Source: JANMJD01 sp963828405
Lineage (GTDB): Bacteria > Actinomycetota > Acidimicrobiia > Acidimicrobiales > Ilumatobacteraceae
Reading direction: 5' to 3'
Assembly (NCBI GenBank): GCA_963828405.1
Contig: CAWHEG010000027.1
Span: forward strand, 1-64,000
DNA length: 64,000 nt
Of this stretch, positions 16,603-24,757 are shown piece after piece. The notes below the pieces were generated by a model, which saw nothing but the letters and a program-made list of their open reading frames with translations, was not told where the DNA came from and did no database searches. The stretch's first letter is position 1. Every line of letters begins with the position of its first letter. Both the position numbers and the translations under genes were made by a program.

Positions 16603-18135
16603 CTACGGGGTCTCGGGGAGGATGCCGTGTTCGATGGCGTAGAGCGCGGCGGCGCCGCGCGTGGAGACACCGATCTTGGTGTAGACGTGCTGCACGTGGT
16701 GGTCGGCGGTCTTCGTCGAGATGACCAGTCGCCCGGCGATCTGCTTGGTGGTCAAACCGAGGGTGACGAGACGGAGCACCTCGACCTCCCGGGCGGTCAG
16801 TCCCGCCGGTTGAGGTGGTCGCGCCGCTCGGCGGTGCCCGGCGGCGGCGAGCACCCGCTCGACGGCCTCGCCGTCGAGCTGCCCGGCGGCGCTCATCGAC
16901 CGCAGCTCGCCGGCGGCGTCGGCCGGTGTGCGGGCGGGGCGGTGCGCCCGCTGCGAGATCATCGCCTGGTAGGCGTCGGCGGCGGCGACCACCCGTTGGG
17001 CGTCGTCGAGCTGCCCGGCCCCGGAGTGCCGGTGGTAGCCGGAGCCGTCGAGGCGTTCGTGGGCCGCGGCGGCGATCGGGGCGAGATGGGCGAGCCCGGG
17101 GACGCGCCGCAGGAGCTGGTCGGTGACCAGCGCGTGGGTCTCGACCCGGTCGCGTTCGTCGCGGGTGAACGGACCCGGTTTGTCCCAGATCGAGTTCGCC
17201 ACGGCGACACAACCGAGGTCGTGGACGAGCGCCGCGTGTTCGGCCTGCTCCCCTGAGGCCTGACGGGCGAGGTCGGCGACGGCGCGGGAGTGGCCGTGCC
17301 ACCACGGCGACTTCAGATCGGCGAAGTCGGCGAGCAGGCAGAGCACGCCGGCGATCTCGGACGGGGTCAGCGGTGCGCATGCCGGCGCCAGCGCAAGGGC
17401 GGCGTCCCACGGATCGACCGGTTCGACCGCCTCCCACCACACCGGCCCGTTGGCGACGACGAGTCCGGCCAGTTCGGGTTCGTAGGCCTTGCCGCTGCGC
17501 GAGGCGACGATCTCGCACCCCCGTTCGACGCCCTCGAGACGGGCGAGCACCTCGAACTCCTGGGCGAGGTGGGCGACACGCATCGGGCGCGGGATGCCCT
17601 CGCCCTTGCGGCCCTCGGGAAGCCCACGCCCGTTCCACCGCTCGAAGTTCGCCGCCAGCGCGGCGCGCACCGACGAATCGAGACCGAGGCGATCGAGGAA
17701 GACGTCGGCGACCTCGCAGGCGCTGCGGAAGTTCGCCTCGGCGGCCTTCTTGCCGCCGGCGAGGATCGACAGCACCGAGCGCAGCCGCCGCACCCCCGTG
17801 GTGCCCGGACCGGCGAGCTCGACCATCATCCGCAGCACGACCATCGGGTTCGACATGTCGTTGCGCAACGATCGGGCGCGCAGCTCGATCTCGTCGCCGA
17901 ACAGCACCGCCGTGTCGAACGCGTGCCCCGTGCAGCCCAGGAAACGCAACGTCGACACCCACCACACCGTCTCGCGTTCGGCCCGATCGACGCCGGCCAC
18001 GGCGGCCAGATGCTGGCCGAGCACGGCGGCGCGGAGCTGCGATCCGACCGGCTGGCCGAACGCGTGGTCCTGGGCGACCGCCAACACGGCCGCCACCTCG
18101 ACCCTGGTCAGCGTGCTGTGCACGGCACCAACCAT
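16603..18135 (-). CDS. HD-domain phosphohydrolase with C-terminal LuxR-type HTH
   Basis: A 510-residue regulator. The N-terminal ~170 residues include TVWWVSTLRFLGCTGHAFDT, a region usual in this actinobacterial HD/LuxR group. The middle has HSRAVADLARQ, the HD pair in HAALVHDLGCVAVANSIWDK, and HERLDGSGYHR, which resembles the HD-GYP signature but with GYH instead of GYP. The last ~65 residues are a LuxR helix-turn-helix (LTAREVEVLRLVTLGLTTKQ and STKTADHHVQHVYTKIGVST). It may couple nucleotide hydrolysis or sensing to DNA binding. The start at 18135 is chosen because it faces the divergent SnoaL-like gene at 18190; longer open frames upstream are shadows. Confidence 0.82.
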   Translation of the reverse strand: MVGAVHSTLTRVEVAAVLAVAQDHAFGQPVGSQLRAAVLGQHLAAVAGVDRAERETVWWVSTLRFLGCTGHAFDTAVLFGDEIELRARSLRNDMSNPMVVLRMMVELAGPGTTGVRRLRSVLSILAGGKKAAEANFRSACEVADVFLDRLGLDSSVRAALAANFERWNGRGLPEGRKGEGIPRPMRVAHLAQEFEVLARLEGVERGCEIVASRSGKAYEPELAGLVVANGPVWWEAVEPVDPWDAALALAPACAPLTPSEIAGVLCLLADFADLKSPWWHGHSRAVADLARQASGEQAEHAALVHDLGCVAVANSIWDKPGPFTRDERDRVETHALVTDQLLRRVPGLAHLAPIAAAAHERLDGSGYHRHSGAGQLDDAQRVVAAADAYQAMISQRAHRPARTPADAAGELRSMSAAGQLDGEAVERVLAAAGHRRAARPPQPAGLTAREVEVLRLVTLGLTTKQIAGRLVISTKTADHHVQHVYTKIGVSTRGAAALYAIEHGILPETP

Positions 18136-18189
18136 AGATGGGGAATTCACCCGATGCGCCCGACCCCTCGCCGCAGGCATCGTGACGGC

Positions 18190-18633
18190 ATGACCACTGC
18201 AACCACCACCCCGTCCACACCCGCCACCGCCATGACCGGCGATCCGAAGATCGCCGCCGTGCAGCGCCTCTACGCCGCCTACGCCGCCCGCGACGTCGAC
18301 GCCGTGCTCGCCGAGCTCGCCGACGACGTCGACTGGGCCGCCGAGGCTGCCAGCCGTTCCGTGCCCTGGTACGGGCACTACTCGGGCCGCCGGGAGGTCC
18401 CCCGGTTCTTCGAGGCGATCGGATCGTCGGTCGAGATCACCGAGTTCACCCTCGTCGGGTTCACGTCCAACGAGACCGACGTCGTCGCCACGATCCACTG
18501 GGCCTACACCGTGCGGGCCACCGGCAAGTCGACGGCGATGTACATGCAGCACTGGTGGCGGTTCGCCGACGGCGTGATCACCTGGTTCCGCGGTTCGGAG
18601 GACACCGAACAGTCCGCCGACGCCTTCCGCTGA
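18190..18633 (+). CDS. SnoaL-like/NTF2-fold protein
   Basis: A 147-residue SnoaL-like protein: VQRLYAAYAARDVDAVLAEL, ADDVDWAAEA, PWYGHYSGRREVPRFFEAIG and MQHWWRFADGVITWFRGSED. Clearly paralogous to the gene at 15890-16288. It is divergent from the HD/LuxR gene with only 54 bp between the starts, so the regulator may control it directly. Ligand and reaction are unknown. Confidence 0.82.
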   Translation: MTTATTTPSTPATAMTGDPKIAAVQRLYAAYAARDVDAVLAELADDVDWAAEAASRSVPWYGHYSGRREVPRFFEAIGSSVEITEFTLVGFTSNETDVVATIHWAYTVRATGKSTAMYMQHWWRFADGVITWFRGSEDTEQSADAFR

Positions 18634-18718
18634 CCGGCGAACACCCGGCGAGAACCACCGGCGCCCGCCTCGAGGTGGTCGCTCGGCGGCTCCCGAGAAC
18701 AAGGTTCGGTCCGTTGCC

Positions 18719-19889
18719 TCACCGGTCGAGAGGTTCGACCCGGGTGGCGACGTCGGTGGCGGCGATCGCCTCGATCCCCGAGGCGAGGGGGAACGAGTGT
18801 TGTCCGCCGTGGACGACGAAGGCCTGGTCGAGCCGCAACGTCTCGATCGCCGAGCGCAGTGAGCGGGTAACCGTGGGCGTCGCCGTACGTTTGATCTCGA
18901 AGCCGATGCGCTGGGTGCCGTCGACGATCAGGAGGTCGAGCTCGGCCCCGGAATGGGTGGACCAGAAGTACCGCTGCTCCGGGCGGCAACGGGTGAGAGC
19001 GACGATCTGCTGCAGGAGGAAGCCTTCCCATGACGCCCCGAGGATCGGATGCCGGTCGAGGGCGAGGCGATCGGGCAGGTCGAGCAGGGCATGGAGCAGT
19101 CCGCTGTCGGCGATGTACACCTTCGGCGCCTTCACCTGCCGCTTGCCGACGTTCTCGTGCCACGGTCGGAGCTGCTGGACCACGAGTGCGGAGGTCAACA
19201 GGTCGAGGTAGCGACGCACGGTCGAGTCGGCGACACCGAACGACGGATGAGAACCGGGCTCCGTTCCACACCTGGCCGTGGACATGGGCGAGCATGCGCC
19301 AGAAGCGGTCGTTCGTCGAAGCCGGCACCCGGCTGCCCAGCGTCGGCAGGTCGCGCTCGATGAATGTGCGGATGAAGTCGATGCGCCAGCGGAAGCTCGA
19401 TGCGTCGTCGGGCGCCGTGAATGACCGCGGGAAGCCGCCGCGGCACCAGAGTCGTTCGAGGCTCGGTGCACCCGTTTCGTCGATGGTGAATGGCGGGAGG
19501 TCGTGGTAAGCGATCCGCCCGGCGAGTGTCTCGGAAGACTGGCGGAGGAGTTCGGGGGCGGCGCTCCCGAGGACCAGGAATCGCCGTTCGGGGTGGCGGT
19601 CGATCAACGATCTCAGCACCGCGAAGATCTCCGGTCGTCGTTGCACCTCGTCGAGGATCACCAGGCCGTCGAGTCGGCCGAGGGCGAGCTCGGGCTCGCT
19701 GAGGCGGGCGATGTCGCTGGGTGATTCGAGATCGAAGTGGTGGACATCGCCGGGCCAGGACCGCGCGAGTTGTCCGGCCAGGGTGGTCTTGCCGACCTGG
19801 CGGGCGCCGATCAGAGCGACGCACGGCACCGTCGCCATCAACCGCTCGATGCGGAGCAGGTGCTCCCGACGTTCGATCACCGGCAACAC
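18719..19889 (-). pseudogene. AAA ATPase with DUF4143 (AAA_14 family), frameshifted
   Basis: The N-terminal AAA_14 domain is intact: Walker A IGARQVGKTTLA near residue 30, Walker B LDGLVILDEVQRRPEIF, sensor LGSAAPELL, then RGGFPRSF and FIRTFIERDLP. The frame changes at about 19243, between HVHGQVWNGA and FGVADSTVRRYLDLLTSA. The second part, DUF4143, is complete: APKVYIADSGLLHALLDL, GASWEGFLLQQI and LDLLIVDGTQRIGFEIKRT, which is a PD-(D/E)XK-like core. One inserted or two deleted bases explain the break, which may be an assembly error. The family's role is unknown; some members resemble nucleases tied to mobile elements. A perfect palindrome lies just upstream of its start. Confidence 0.75.
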
Positions 19890-19903
19890 GTTAGACCATC
19901 GAG

Positions 19904-19940
19904 CATTGAAATATCAGCGGCAGCCGCTGATATTTCAATG
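19904..19940. promoter_or_regulatory. Perfect 37-bp palindrome upstream of the AAA/DUF4143 gene
   Basis: Arms CATTGAAATATCAGCGGC (19904-19921) and its exact complement (19923-19940) are separated by one base. The arms are much more AT-rich than their surroundings. The element ends 15 bp before the ATG of the divergent AAA ATPase gene, so it is either an operator or a cruciform-forming site. The words CAATGTTGTCCG after it recur 47 bp further on, at about 19982. Confidence 0.7.
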
Positions 19941-20087
19941 TTGTCCGGAGCTCTGAGTCGGTCCGACGACGGGACTCGCAGCCAATGTTGTCCGAGCTGC
20001 GGGGTGATCTCGATGAGGGCGCGCCGGGACTCTGCCTGACCGCCAGCCAACGGTGGCAGGCGAACGACTCACGAAGGTGTCGGAGTT

Positions 20088-20654
20088 CTACCCGCCCGGT
20101 CGCCTGCGGTAGTGGAGGTGGACGACTCCGCCGGCGAACCGTCGTTGGCCGATCAGTTCGAGGTCGACCCGCACGTCGTGGGGGAGTCCCGGTTTGCCGC
20201 CACCGACGATGATCGGGCAGACGAAGAGGTGGACCTCGTCGACCAGGCCGGCACGGAACGCGTGTTGCGCCAGGTCGGGACCGCTGACGCTGATGTCGGC
20301 GTCGCTGCGCTCCTTCATGCGACGGACCGTCGCGGGGTCGAAGTCGCGTTCGAGGCGGGTGCGCGGCGTGGACACGGTGTCCAGCGTGCGGGAGTAGACG
20401 ACCTTGTCGAGGGTCCGCCACACCTCGGCGAAGTGCGCCTCCTCCGCCGACAGGCCGGGTTCGTCGCCGACGGTCTGCCAGACGGCCATCGTCTCGTACA
20501 TCCGCCGCCCGTAGAGCTGCGTGCCGACGGTCTGTTCGAGTTCGTTGGCGGCCCGGTGCACCTCGGCGTCGGGCACCGCCCAGTCGAAGCGACCGTCACG
20601 ATCCTCGATGTAGCCGTCCAGCGATGTGATCGCCGCGTAGATGAGCTTGCCCAT
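20088..20654 (-). CDS. Dihydrofolate reductase/RibD C-terminal family protein
   Basis: A 188-residue reductase-like protein that begins MGKLIYAAITSLDGYIEDRD, followed by LYGRRMYETMAVWQTVG, KVVYSRTLD, DADISVSGPDLAQHAFRAGL and VDEVHLFVCPIIVGGGKPGL. These are the standard blocks of the YwjB/YyaP-like group. The ATG at 20654 is preferred over longer in-frame extensions because it starts the conserved strand. The substrate is unknown. It follows the methyltransferase gene by 16 bp and is probably cotranscribed with it. Confidence 0.83.
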   Translation of the reverse strand: MGKLIYAAITSLDGYIEDRDGRFDWAVPDAEVHRAANELEQTVGTQLYGRRMYETMAVWQTVGDEPGLSAEEAHFAEVWRTLDKVVYSRTLDTVSTPRTRLERDFDPATVRRMKERSDADISVSGPDLAQHAFRAGLVDEVHLFVCPIIVGGGKPGLPHDVRVDLELIGQRRFAGGVVHLHYRRRPGG

Positions 20655-20670
20655 GATGTCTCCGCCGACC

Positions 20671-21393
20671 TCACCGACCGGTCGTCGGCGCACCCTTGGC
20701 GGTGACACCGATGGCCGGTCGGTCGGCGATGCGACGGTTCGAGGCGTCGACGTCGGTGAGCCCGGCGGCCCGCAGGAGGCGGCCCATCTCGTCGGCGTCG
20801 ATCATCGTGAAGCCGTGCCGGTCGTGGTGCTGATCGGTTCCGAATCGTCGATGCTCGGGATGCGACGGGTCGGTGAACACCTCGTCGACGAGCAGGATCC
20901 GGCCGTCGGGTCGCAGCACACGGGCGATCTCGGCGACGGCGCGCTCGACGTCGACCCAGTGGTGCATCGAGTTCACCGCCCAGACCGCATCGACGCTGCG
21001 AGCGTCGACCGGGATGCGCTCCGCGGCACCGTCGACCACCTCGATGTTGGCGCGGTGACGGCCGAACATGCGCCGCGTGCGCAGCACCCGGCGCACGAAC
21101 GGCGTGGGCTCGACGGCGATCACATGGGCGCCGGCCGCCGCGGCGCGCATCGCGCCAGCGCCCATCCCGGCACCGATGTCGACCACCCGTTCCCCCGGTT
21201 TCGGATCGACCAGGCCGACGACGGCGGTGTTGATCGCCGATCGCCACATCTGCGGGAACCAGTGGAGGTAGCGCAGCGCACCCCTGATCCCCTGATCGTG
21301 CTCGTGCCCGTGATGGCGGTGGTCATCCCCGTGCGGGTGACCGCCGCCCTGAGGTTGTTCACCGTGGACGTGCTCGGTGTTCCCGTTCGTCAT
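20671..21393 (-). CDS. SAM-dependent methyltransferase with His-rich N-terminus
   Basis: A 240-residue class I methyltransferase. Motif I is RVVDIGAGMGAGAMRAAAAG, the acidic end of strand 2 is VIAVEPTPF, motif post-II is VVDGAAERIPVDARSVDAVW, and strand 5 is VLRPDGRILLVDEVF. The first 35 residues are unusually rich in histidine (HVHGEQPQGGGHPHGDDHRH and further HHGHEH), which suggests metal binding or a flexible tag-like tail. The substrate is unknown. Start ATG 21393. Confidence 0.8.
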   Translation of the reverse strand: MTNGNTEHVHGEQPQGGGHPHGDDHRHHGHEHDQGIRGALRYLHWFPQMWRSAINTAVVGLVDPKPGERVVDIGAGMGAGAMRAAAAGAHVIAVEPTPFVRRVLRTRRMFGRHRANIEVVDGAAERIPVDARSVDAVWAVNSMHHWVDVERAVAEIARVLRPDGRILLVDEVFTDPSHPEHRRFGTDQHHDRHGFTMIDADEMGRLLRAAGLTDVDASNRRIADRPAIGVTAKGAPTTGR

Positions 21394-21430
21394 TCGATCA
21401 TCATCGCATCCCGTCGGAGCTGACGCTCTG

Positions 21431-21688
21431 ATGAGTCCCCGGGGTGTCGCCAAGCACGAGCTCGAGGACCTGTGGGTACAGATCGATGCGATCGTGGTCA
21501 GTGCTCCGGTGATCCGCTCGGCTGGACACCTCGCCGAACACGACCGGTTACGCGGCTACGACGCCGTTCATCTTGCCGCAGCGCTGTCGGCGGGTGCGAC
21601 GGTGTTCGCCACCGCCGACGACCGTCTGCTCGACGCGGCCCGGCGCCACGGGATGGGTGTCGCCAACCCGCTCGAACTCCCGAACTGA
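21431..21688 (+). pseudogene. VapC-type PIN toxin, C-terminal fragment
   Basis: The 85 residues from ATG 21431 match only the C-terminal half of an actinobacterial PIN-domain toxin: HELEDLWVQIDAIVVSAPVI, HDRLRGYDAVHLAAALSAGA and TVFATADDRLLDAARRHGMG. The N-terminal strand with the first catalytic aspartate is missing, so no RNase activity is expected. No antitoxin gene lies next to it. It is a remnant. Confidence 0.65.
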
Positions 21689-21746
21689 GTCGGAGAGCTC
21701 TGCCAATCCGGCCCGAAGTGCGCCTGCGTCATTCGTCGCCGACGGT

Positions 21747-23663
21747 TCACAGCCCGATCGACGTCGCCCAGGCGGCGAGCATCACCAGGTCCCACACGAG
21801 GTAGGGCTGGTCGGTGTTCGGCGCCCGCTGCGCCTCCGCCCACGCCGCCATCACCGGCCGCATGTCGAGGCCCATGCCGGTCAGGGTCGGCGAGTGCAGG
21901 TGCTCGTCGACCCACGTCCGCAGCGGGCCGGCCATCCACAGCCCGAGGGGAATGCCGAAGCCGGCCTTCGGCCGTTCCCACATCTCGCGTGGCACGTGGC
22001 GGGCGAGCACGTCACGCAGCGGTGCCTTGGTCACGCCGTCGCGGATCCGCTGGCCGATCGGGATGCGGTAGGCGAGCTCGAACACGTCGCGCCCGAGGAA
22101 CGGGGCGCGCACCTCGAGGCTCGGGTACATCGACGCCCGATCGACCTTCGTCAGGATCTCGTCGGGCAGGTACTCGGCGAGGTCGGCGACGAGCAGCGCC
22201 TCCTGCACGCCGAGGCGCGGGTTCCAGCCGGGCGGCAGCCACGGTGGCAGATCGAGGCCGGTGATCCCGCCCGGGCTCAGCCAGTGGCCGACGGCGCGCC
22301 GGCGCAGCTCCATCAACGAGGCGGCATCGGTCATCCGGGTCAGCTTGGCCAGCTTGATCTCCAGGATGCGCTGGTCGCGCAGGCCGGGCACGAAGCCCGC
22401 CGCCCTGGCCAGCATCCGCGGCGACACGCCGCCGACCACGCGGCCGGCCACCCGCCGGGCGCGCAGCGGCACCCGATCGAGCCGCGACCACACCTTGGGC
22501 AGCCACACGTGGCGGTTGTAGCCGCCGAACATCTCGTCGCCGCCGTCGCCGCCCAACGCCACGGTCACCGAGCGCCGCGCCAACTCCGACACCAGCAGGG
22601 TCGGCAGCTGCGACGAGTCGGCGAACGGCTCGTCGTAGGCGGCGATCACCCGCTCGATCGCCGCCATCGCCTCGGGCGGCTTGACGATCAGCTCGGTGTG
22701 CTCGGTGCCCAGATGGGCGGCGACCTGGCGGGCCCAGGCCGACTCGTCGAACCCGGCCTCGTCGAGCCCGATGGTGAACGTCCTCACCGGATGACTCGAG
22801 CGGCTCTGCGCCAGGGCGGTGACGAGCGTCGAGTCGATCCCGCCGGAGAGGAACACCCCGACGGGTACGTCGGCGCACAGCTGGGCCTCGATCGTGTCGC
22901 CGAGGACCCGCTCGACCCGGTCGGCGATCGCCCGCGGAGACTCGAGGATCGGGTCGCCGCCCAGCCGCTCCGCCTCGACCCACGGATCGAAGTAGCGCAC
23001 GTCGGTCCGCCGGCCGGCGGCGTCGAAGGTGGTGATCGCACCGGGCATCACCTTGCGCACATCGCGGTAGATGGTCAGCGGCGCCGGGATCATCCGGAAC
23101 TCGAGGAACCGGTGGACCGCCTCGGGATCGACCTCGAAGGCTCCCAGCCCCGGCTGGCCCAGCGCCCGCAGGTCCGAGGCGAACGAGACCACCCCGTTGC
23201 GCCGGCAGAAGACGAGCGGCTTCTCGCCGAAGCGGTCGCGGGCGAGGTGCAGCTCACGCCTGGAGGCGTCCCAGGCGGCGAAGGCGAACATCCCGTCGAG
23301 GAGCTGCAGCGTCCGCTCGACCCCGAGCAGGTCGATCAGCTCGACGAGCACCTCGGTGTCGCTGCCCCCGCGGAACGGGTGGGCCCCGAGGCGGGAGTGC
23401 AACGAACGGTGGTTGTAGATCTCGCCGTTGAACACGATCGTCCAGCGGCCCGAACGACTGGTCATCGGCTGGGCGCCCGCCTCGCTCAGCTCGACCACCG
23501 ACAGCCGCCGGTGCCCGAGCACGATCCCATCGTGGCCGGCCCACATCCGTGACAGGTCGGGCCCCCGCCGGGCCATCGCCTCGCTCATCCCGGCCACGGC
23601 GACCTCGCGGGCCTGCTCGGACATCCGCCCGCCGGGATCCCAGACGCCGCCGATCCCACACAT
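21747..23663 (-). CDS. asnB: Asparagine synthase (glutamine-hydrolysing)-like, polysaccharide locus
   Basis: A 638-residue AsnB-type amidotransferase. The N-terminal glutaminase starts MCGIGGVWDPGGRMSEQA with Cys2 as nucleophile, followed by RRGPDLSRMWAGHDGIVLGH. The synthetase domain has the PP-loop LSGGIDSTLVTALAQS near residue 272 and ALGGDGGDEMFGGYNRH. In extracellular polysaccharide clusters such enzymes often amidate uronic acids or other sugars rather than aspartate, which would fit the UDP-sugar dehydrogenase at 35238; this is inference. The start overlaps the glycosyltransferase stop by one base (TGATG). It is the last gene of the minus-strand operon that starts at 28152. Confidence 0.88.
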   Translation of the reverse strand: MCGIGGVWDPGGRMSEQAREVAVAGMSEAMARRGPDLSRMWAGHDGIVLGHRRLSVVELSEAGAQPMTSRSGRWTIVFNGEIYNHRSLHSRLGAHPFRGGSDTEVLVELIDLLGVERTLQLLDGMFAFAAWDASRRELHLARDRFGEKPLVFCRRNGVVSFASDLRALGQPGLGAFEVDPEAVHRFLEFRMIPAPLTIYRDVRKVMPGAITTFDAAGRRTDVRYFDPWVEAERLGGDPILESPRAIADRVERVLGDTIEAQLCADVPVGVFLSGGIDSTLVTALAQSRSSHPVRTFTIGLDEAGFDESAWARQVAAHLGTEHTELIVKPPEAMAAIERVIAAYDEPFADSSQLPTLLVSELARRSVTVALGGDGGDEMFGGYNRHVWLPKVWSRLDRVPLRARRVAGRVVGGVSPRMLARAAGFVPGLRDQRILEIKLAKLTRMTDAASLMELRRRAVGHWLSPGGITGLDLPPWLPPGWNPRLGVQEALLVADLAEYLPDEILTKVDRASMYPSLEVRAPFLGRDVFELAYRIPIGQRIRDGVTKAPLRDVLARHVPREMWERPKAGFGIPLGLWMAGPLRTWVDEHLHSPTLTGMGLDMRPVMAAWAEAQRAPNTDQPYLVWDLVMLAAWATSIGL

Positions 23664-24757
23664 CAGCGCAGACCCTCGTAGATCGCCTCGATGCGGCTCA
23701 CAGCCCGCCGGGCGTCGAAGCGGGAGGCCCGGGCCCGTGCGTTGACCGTGTACGCGGCCCGGGTCGCGGGAGCGTCGGCGAGGGCGACGATCGCCGCCGC
23801 CAGCCGGTCGGGCGCGCCGGCCGGCACGAGATCGCCGCACGGGTCGGCCCCGCCGACGGCCTCGCCGAGGCCGCCGACGTCGGTGGCCACGACCGGGATC
23901 CCGGCGTCGAGCGCCTCCATGATCGCCACCGGCAACCCCTCGTGGTGCGACGAGAGGCAGAAGATGTCGGCGGCGGCGAGCAGGCGCCGGGCGTCGGGCC
24001 GGTAGCCGAGGAAGCGGACGTGGTCGCCGAGCCCGCGTCGGGCGATCGCCGCGGTGAACTCGGCCTCGAGCGGCCCCTGGCCGATCCACACGAACCGGAC
24101 GCCGGGCTCGGCGGCGACCACCCGCTCGGCGGCGGCCAGCAGGTCGAGGGGGGCCTTCTCGACCCGCAGGTTGGCGACCGTCATCACCACCACGTCGGAC
24201 GCGTCGAACCCCAGCTCGCCGCGCACGTCCGCCCGCTCCTGCGCCGACGGCGCACCGGCCAACTCGATCCCGTGATGGAGCACCTCGGACGGGCAGCCGC
24301 GGTTCCACCACACCGAGGCGCGGACGCCCTCGGAGACGAAGATCCGGTGGGCGTCGAGCGGCGAGGTGACGGCGTTGGCCAGGCGGGTCGCCAGGCGGTA
24401 CTGGGCCCAGCGGTTGTGCTCGGTGTAGACGACCGGTGACCGCGTGGCGATCGCCACCAGCCGGACCAGTGGCGCCAGCGACGGCGAGTGGACGTGCACC
24501 ACCCGACCCCGCCGTTGCCACAGCAGCCGGCACAGCCGCAGGTAGCCGACGCCGCGCGGCCCGCCGCGGCCGAGGTCGTGGACCGTCGCCCCGGCCTCGG
24601 CGAAGGCGGGCGCCAGATGGGCGCGGTCGGGGCGCACGAAGCCGATCTCGGCGCCGCGGCCGGCCTCACGGGCGAGGCGGGCCTGGGTGAGCAGCAGGTG
24701 CTCGGCTCCTCCGGGGCCGAGGCCCTTGACCAACCACAGCACCTCCGGGCGACTCAT
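23663..24757 (-). CDS. Glycosyltransferase family 4
   Basis: A 364-residue GT-B enzyme: EVLWLVKGLGPGGAEHLLLT at the N-terminus, VHVHSPSLAPLVRLVAIATR and VYTEHNRW in the acceptor domain, TVANLRVEKAPLDLLAAAER at the start of the donor domain, and LSSHHEGLPVAIMEALDAGI with the E-x7-E motif. It would add one sugar to the lipid-linked repeat unit. It overlaps the upstream membrane protein by ATGA and the downstream asnB by one base, so all three are translationally coupled. Confidence 0.88.
   Translation of the reverse strand: MSRPEVLWLVKGLGPGGAEHLLLTQARLAREAGRGAEIGFVRPDRAHLAPAFAEAGATVHDLGRGGPRGVGYLRLCRLLWQRRGRVVHVHSPSLAPLVRLVAIATRSPVVYTEHNRWAQYRLATRLANAVTSPLDAHRIFVSEGVRASVWWNRGCPSEVLHHGIELAGAPSAQERADVRGELGFDASDVVVMTVANLRVEKAPLDLLAAAERVVAAEPGVRFVWIGQGPLEAEFTAAIARRGLGDHVRFLGYRPDARRLLAAADIFCLSSHHEGLPVAIMEALDAGIPVVATDVGGLGEAVGGADPCGDLVPAGAPDRLAAAIVALADAPATRAAYTVNARARASRFDARRAVSRIEAIYEGLR

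Noticed and set aside
18136..18702. N-terminal extension of the HD/LuxR gene to 18702
   Set aside because: The extension is antisense to the SnoaL-like gene at 18190-18633, which has clear family similarity.
23664..24533. Extension of the asparagine synthase gene upstream of 23663
   Set aside because: AsnB proteins must start Met-Cys for the catalytic cysteine; the extension overlaps a clear glycosyltransferase gene.
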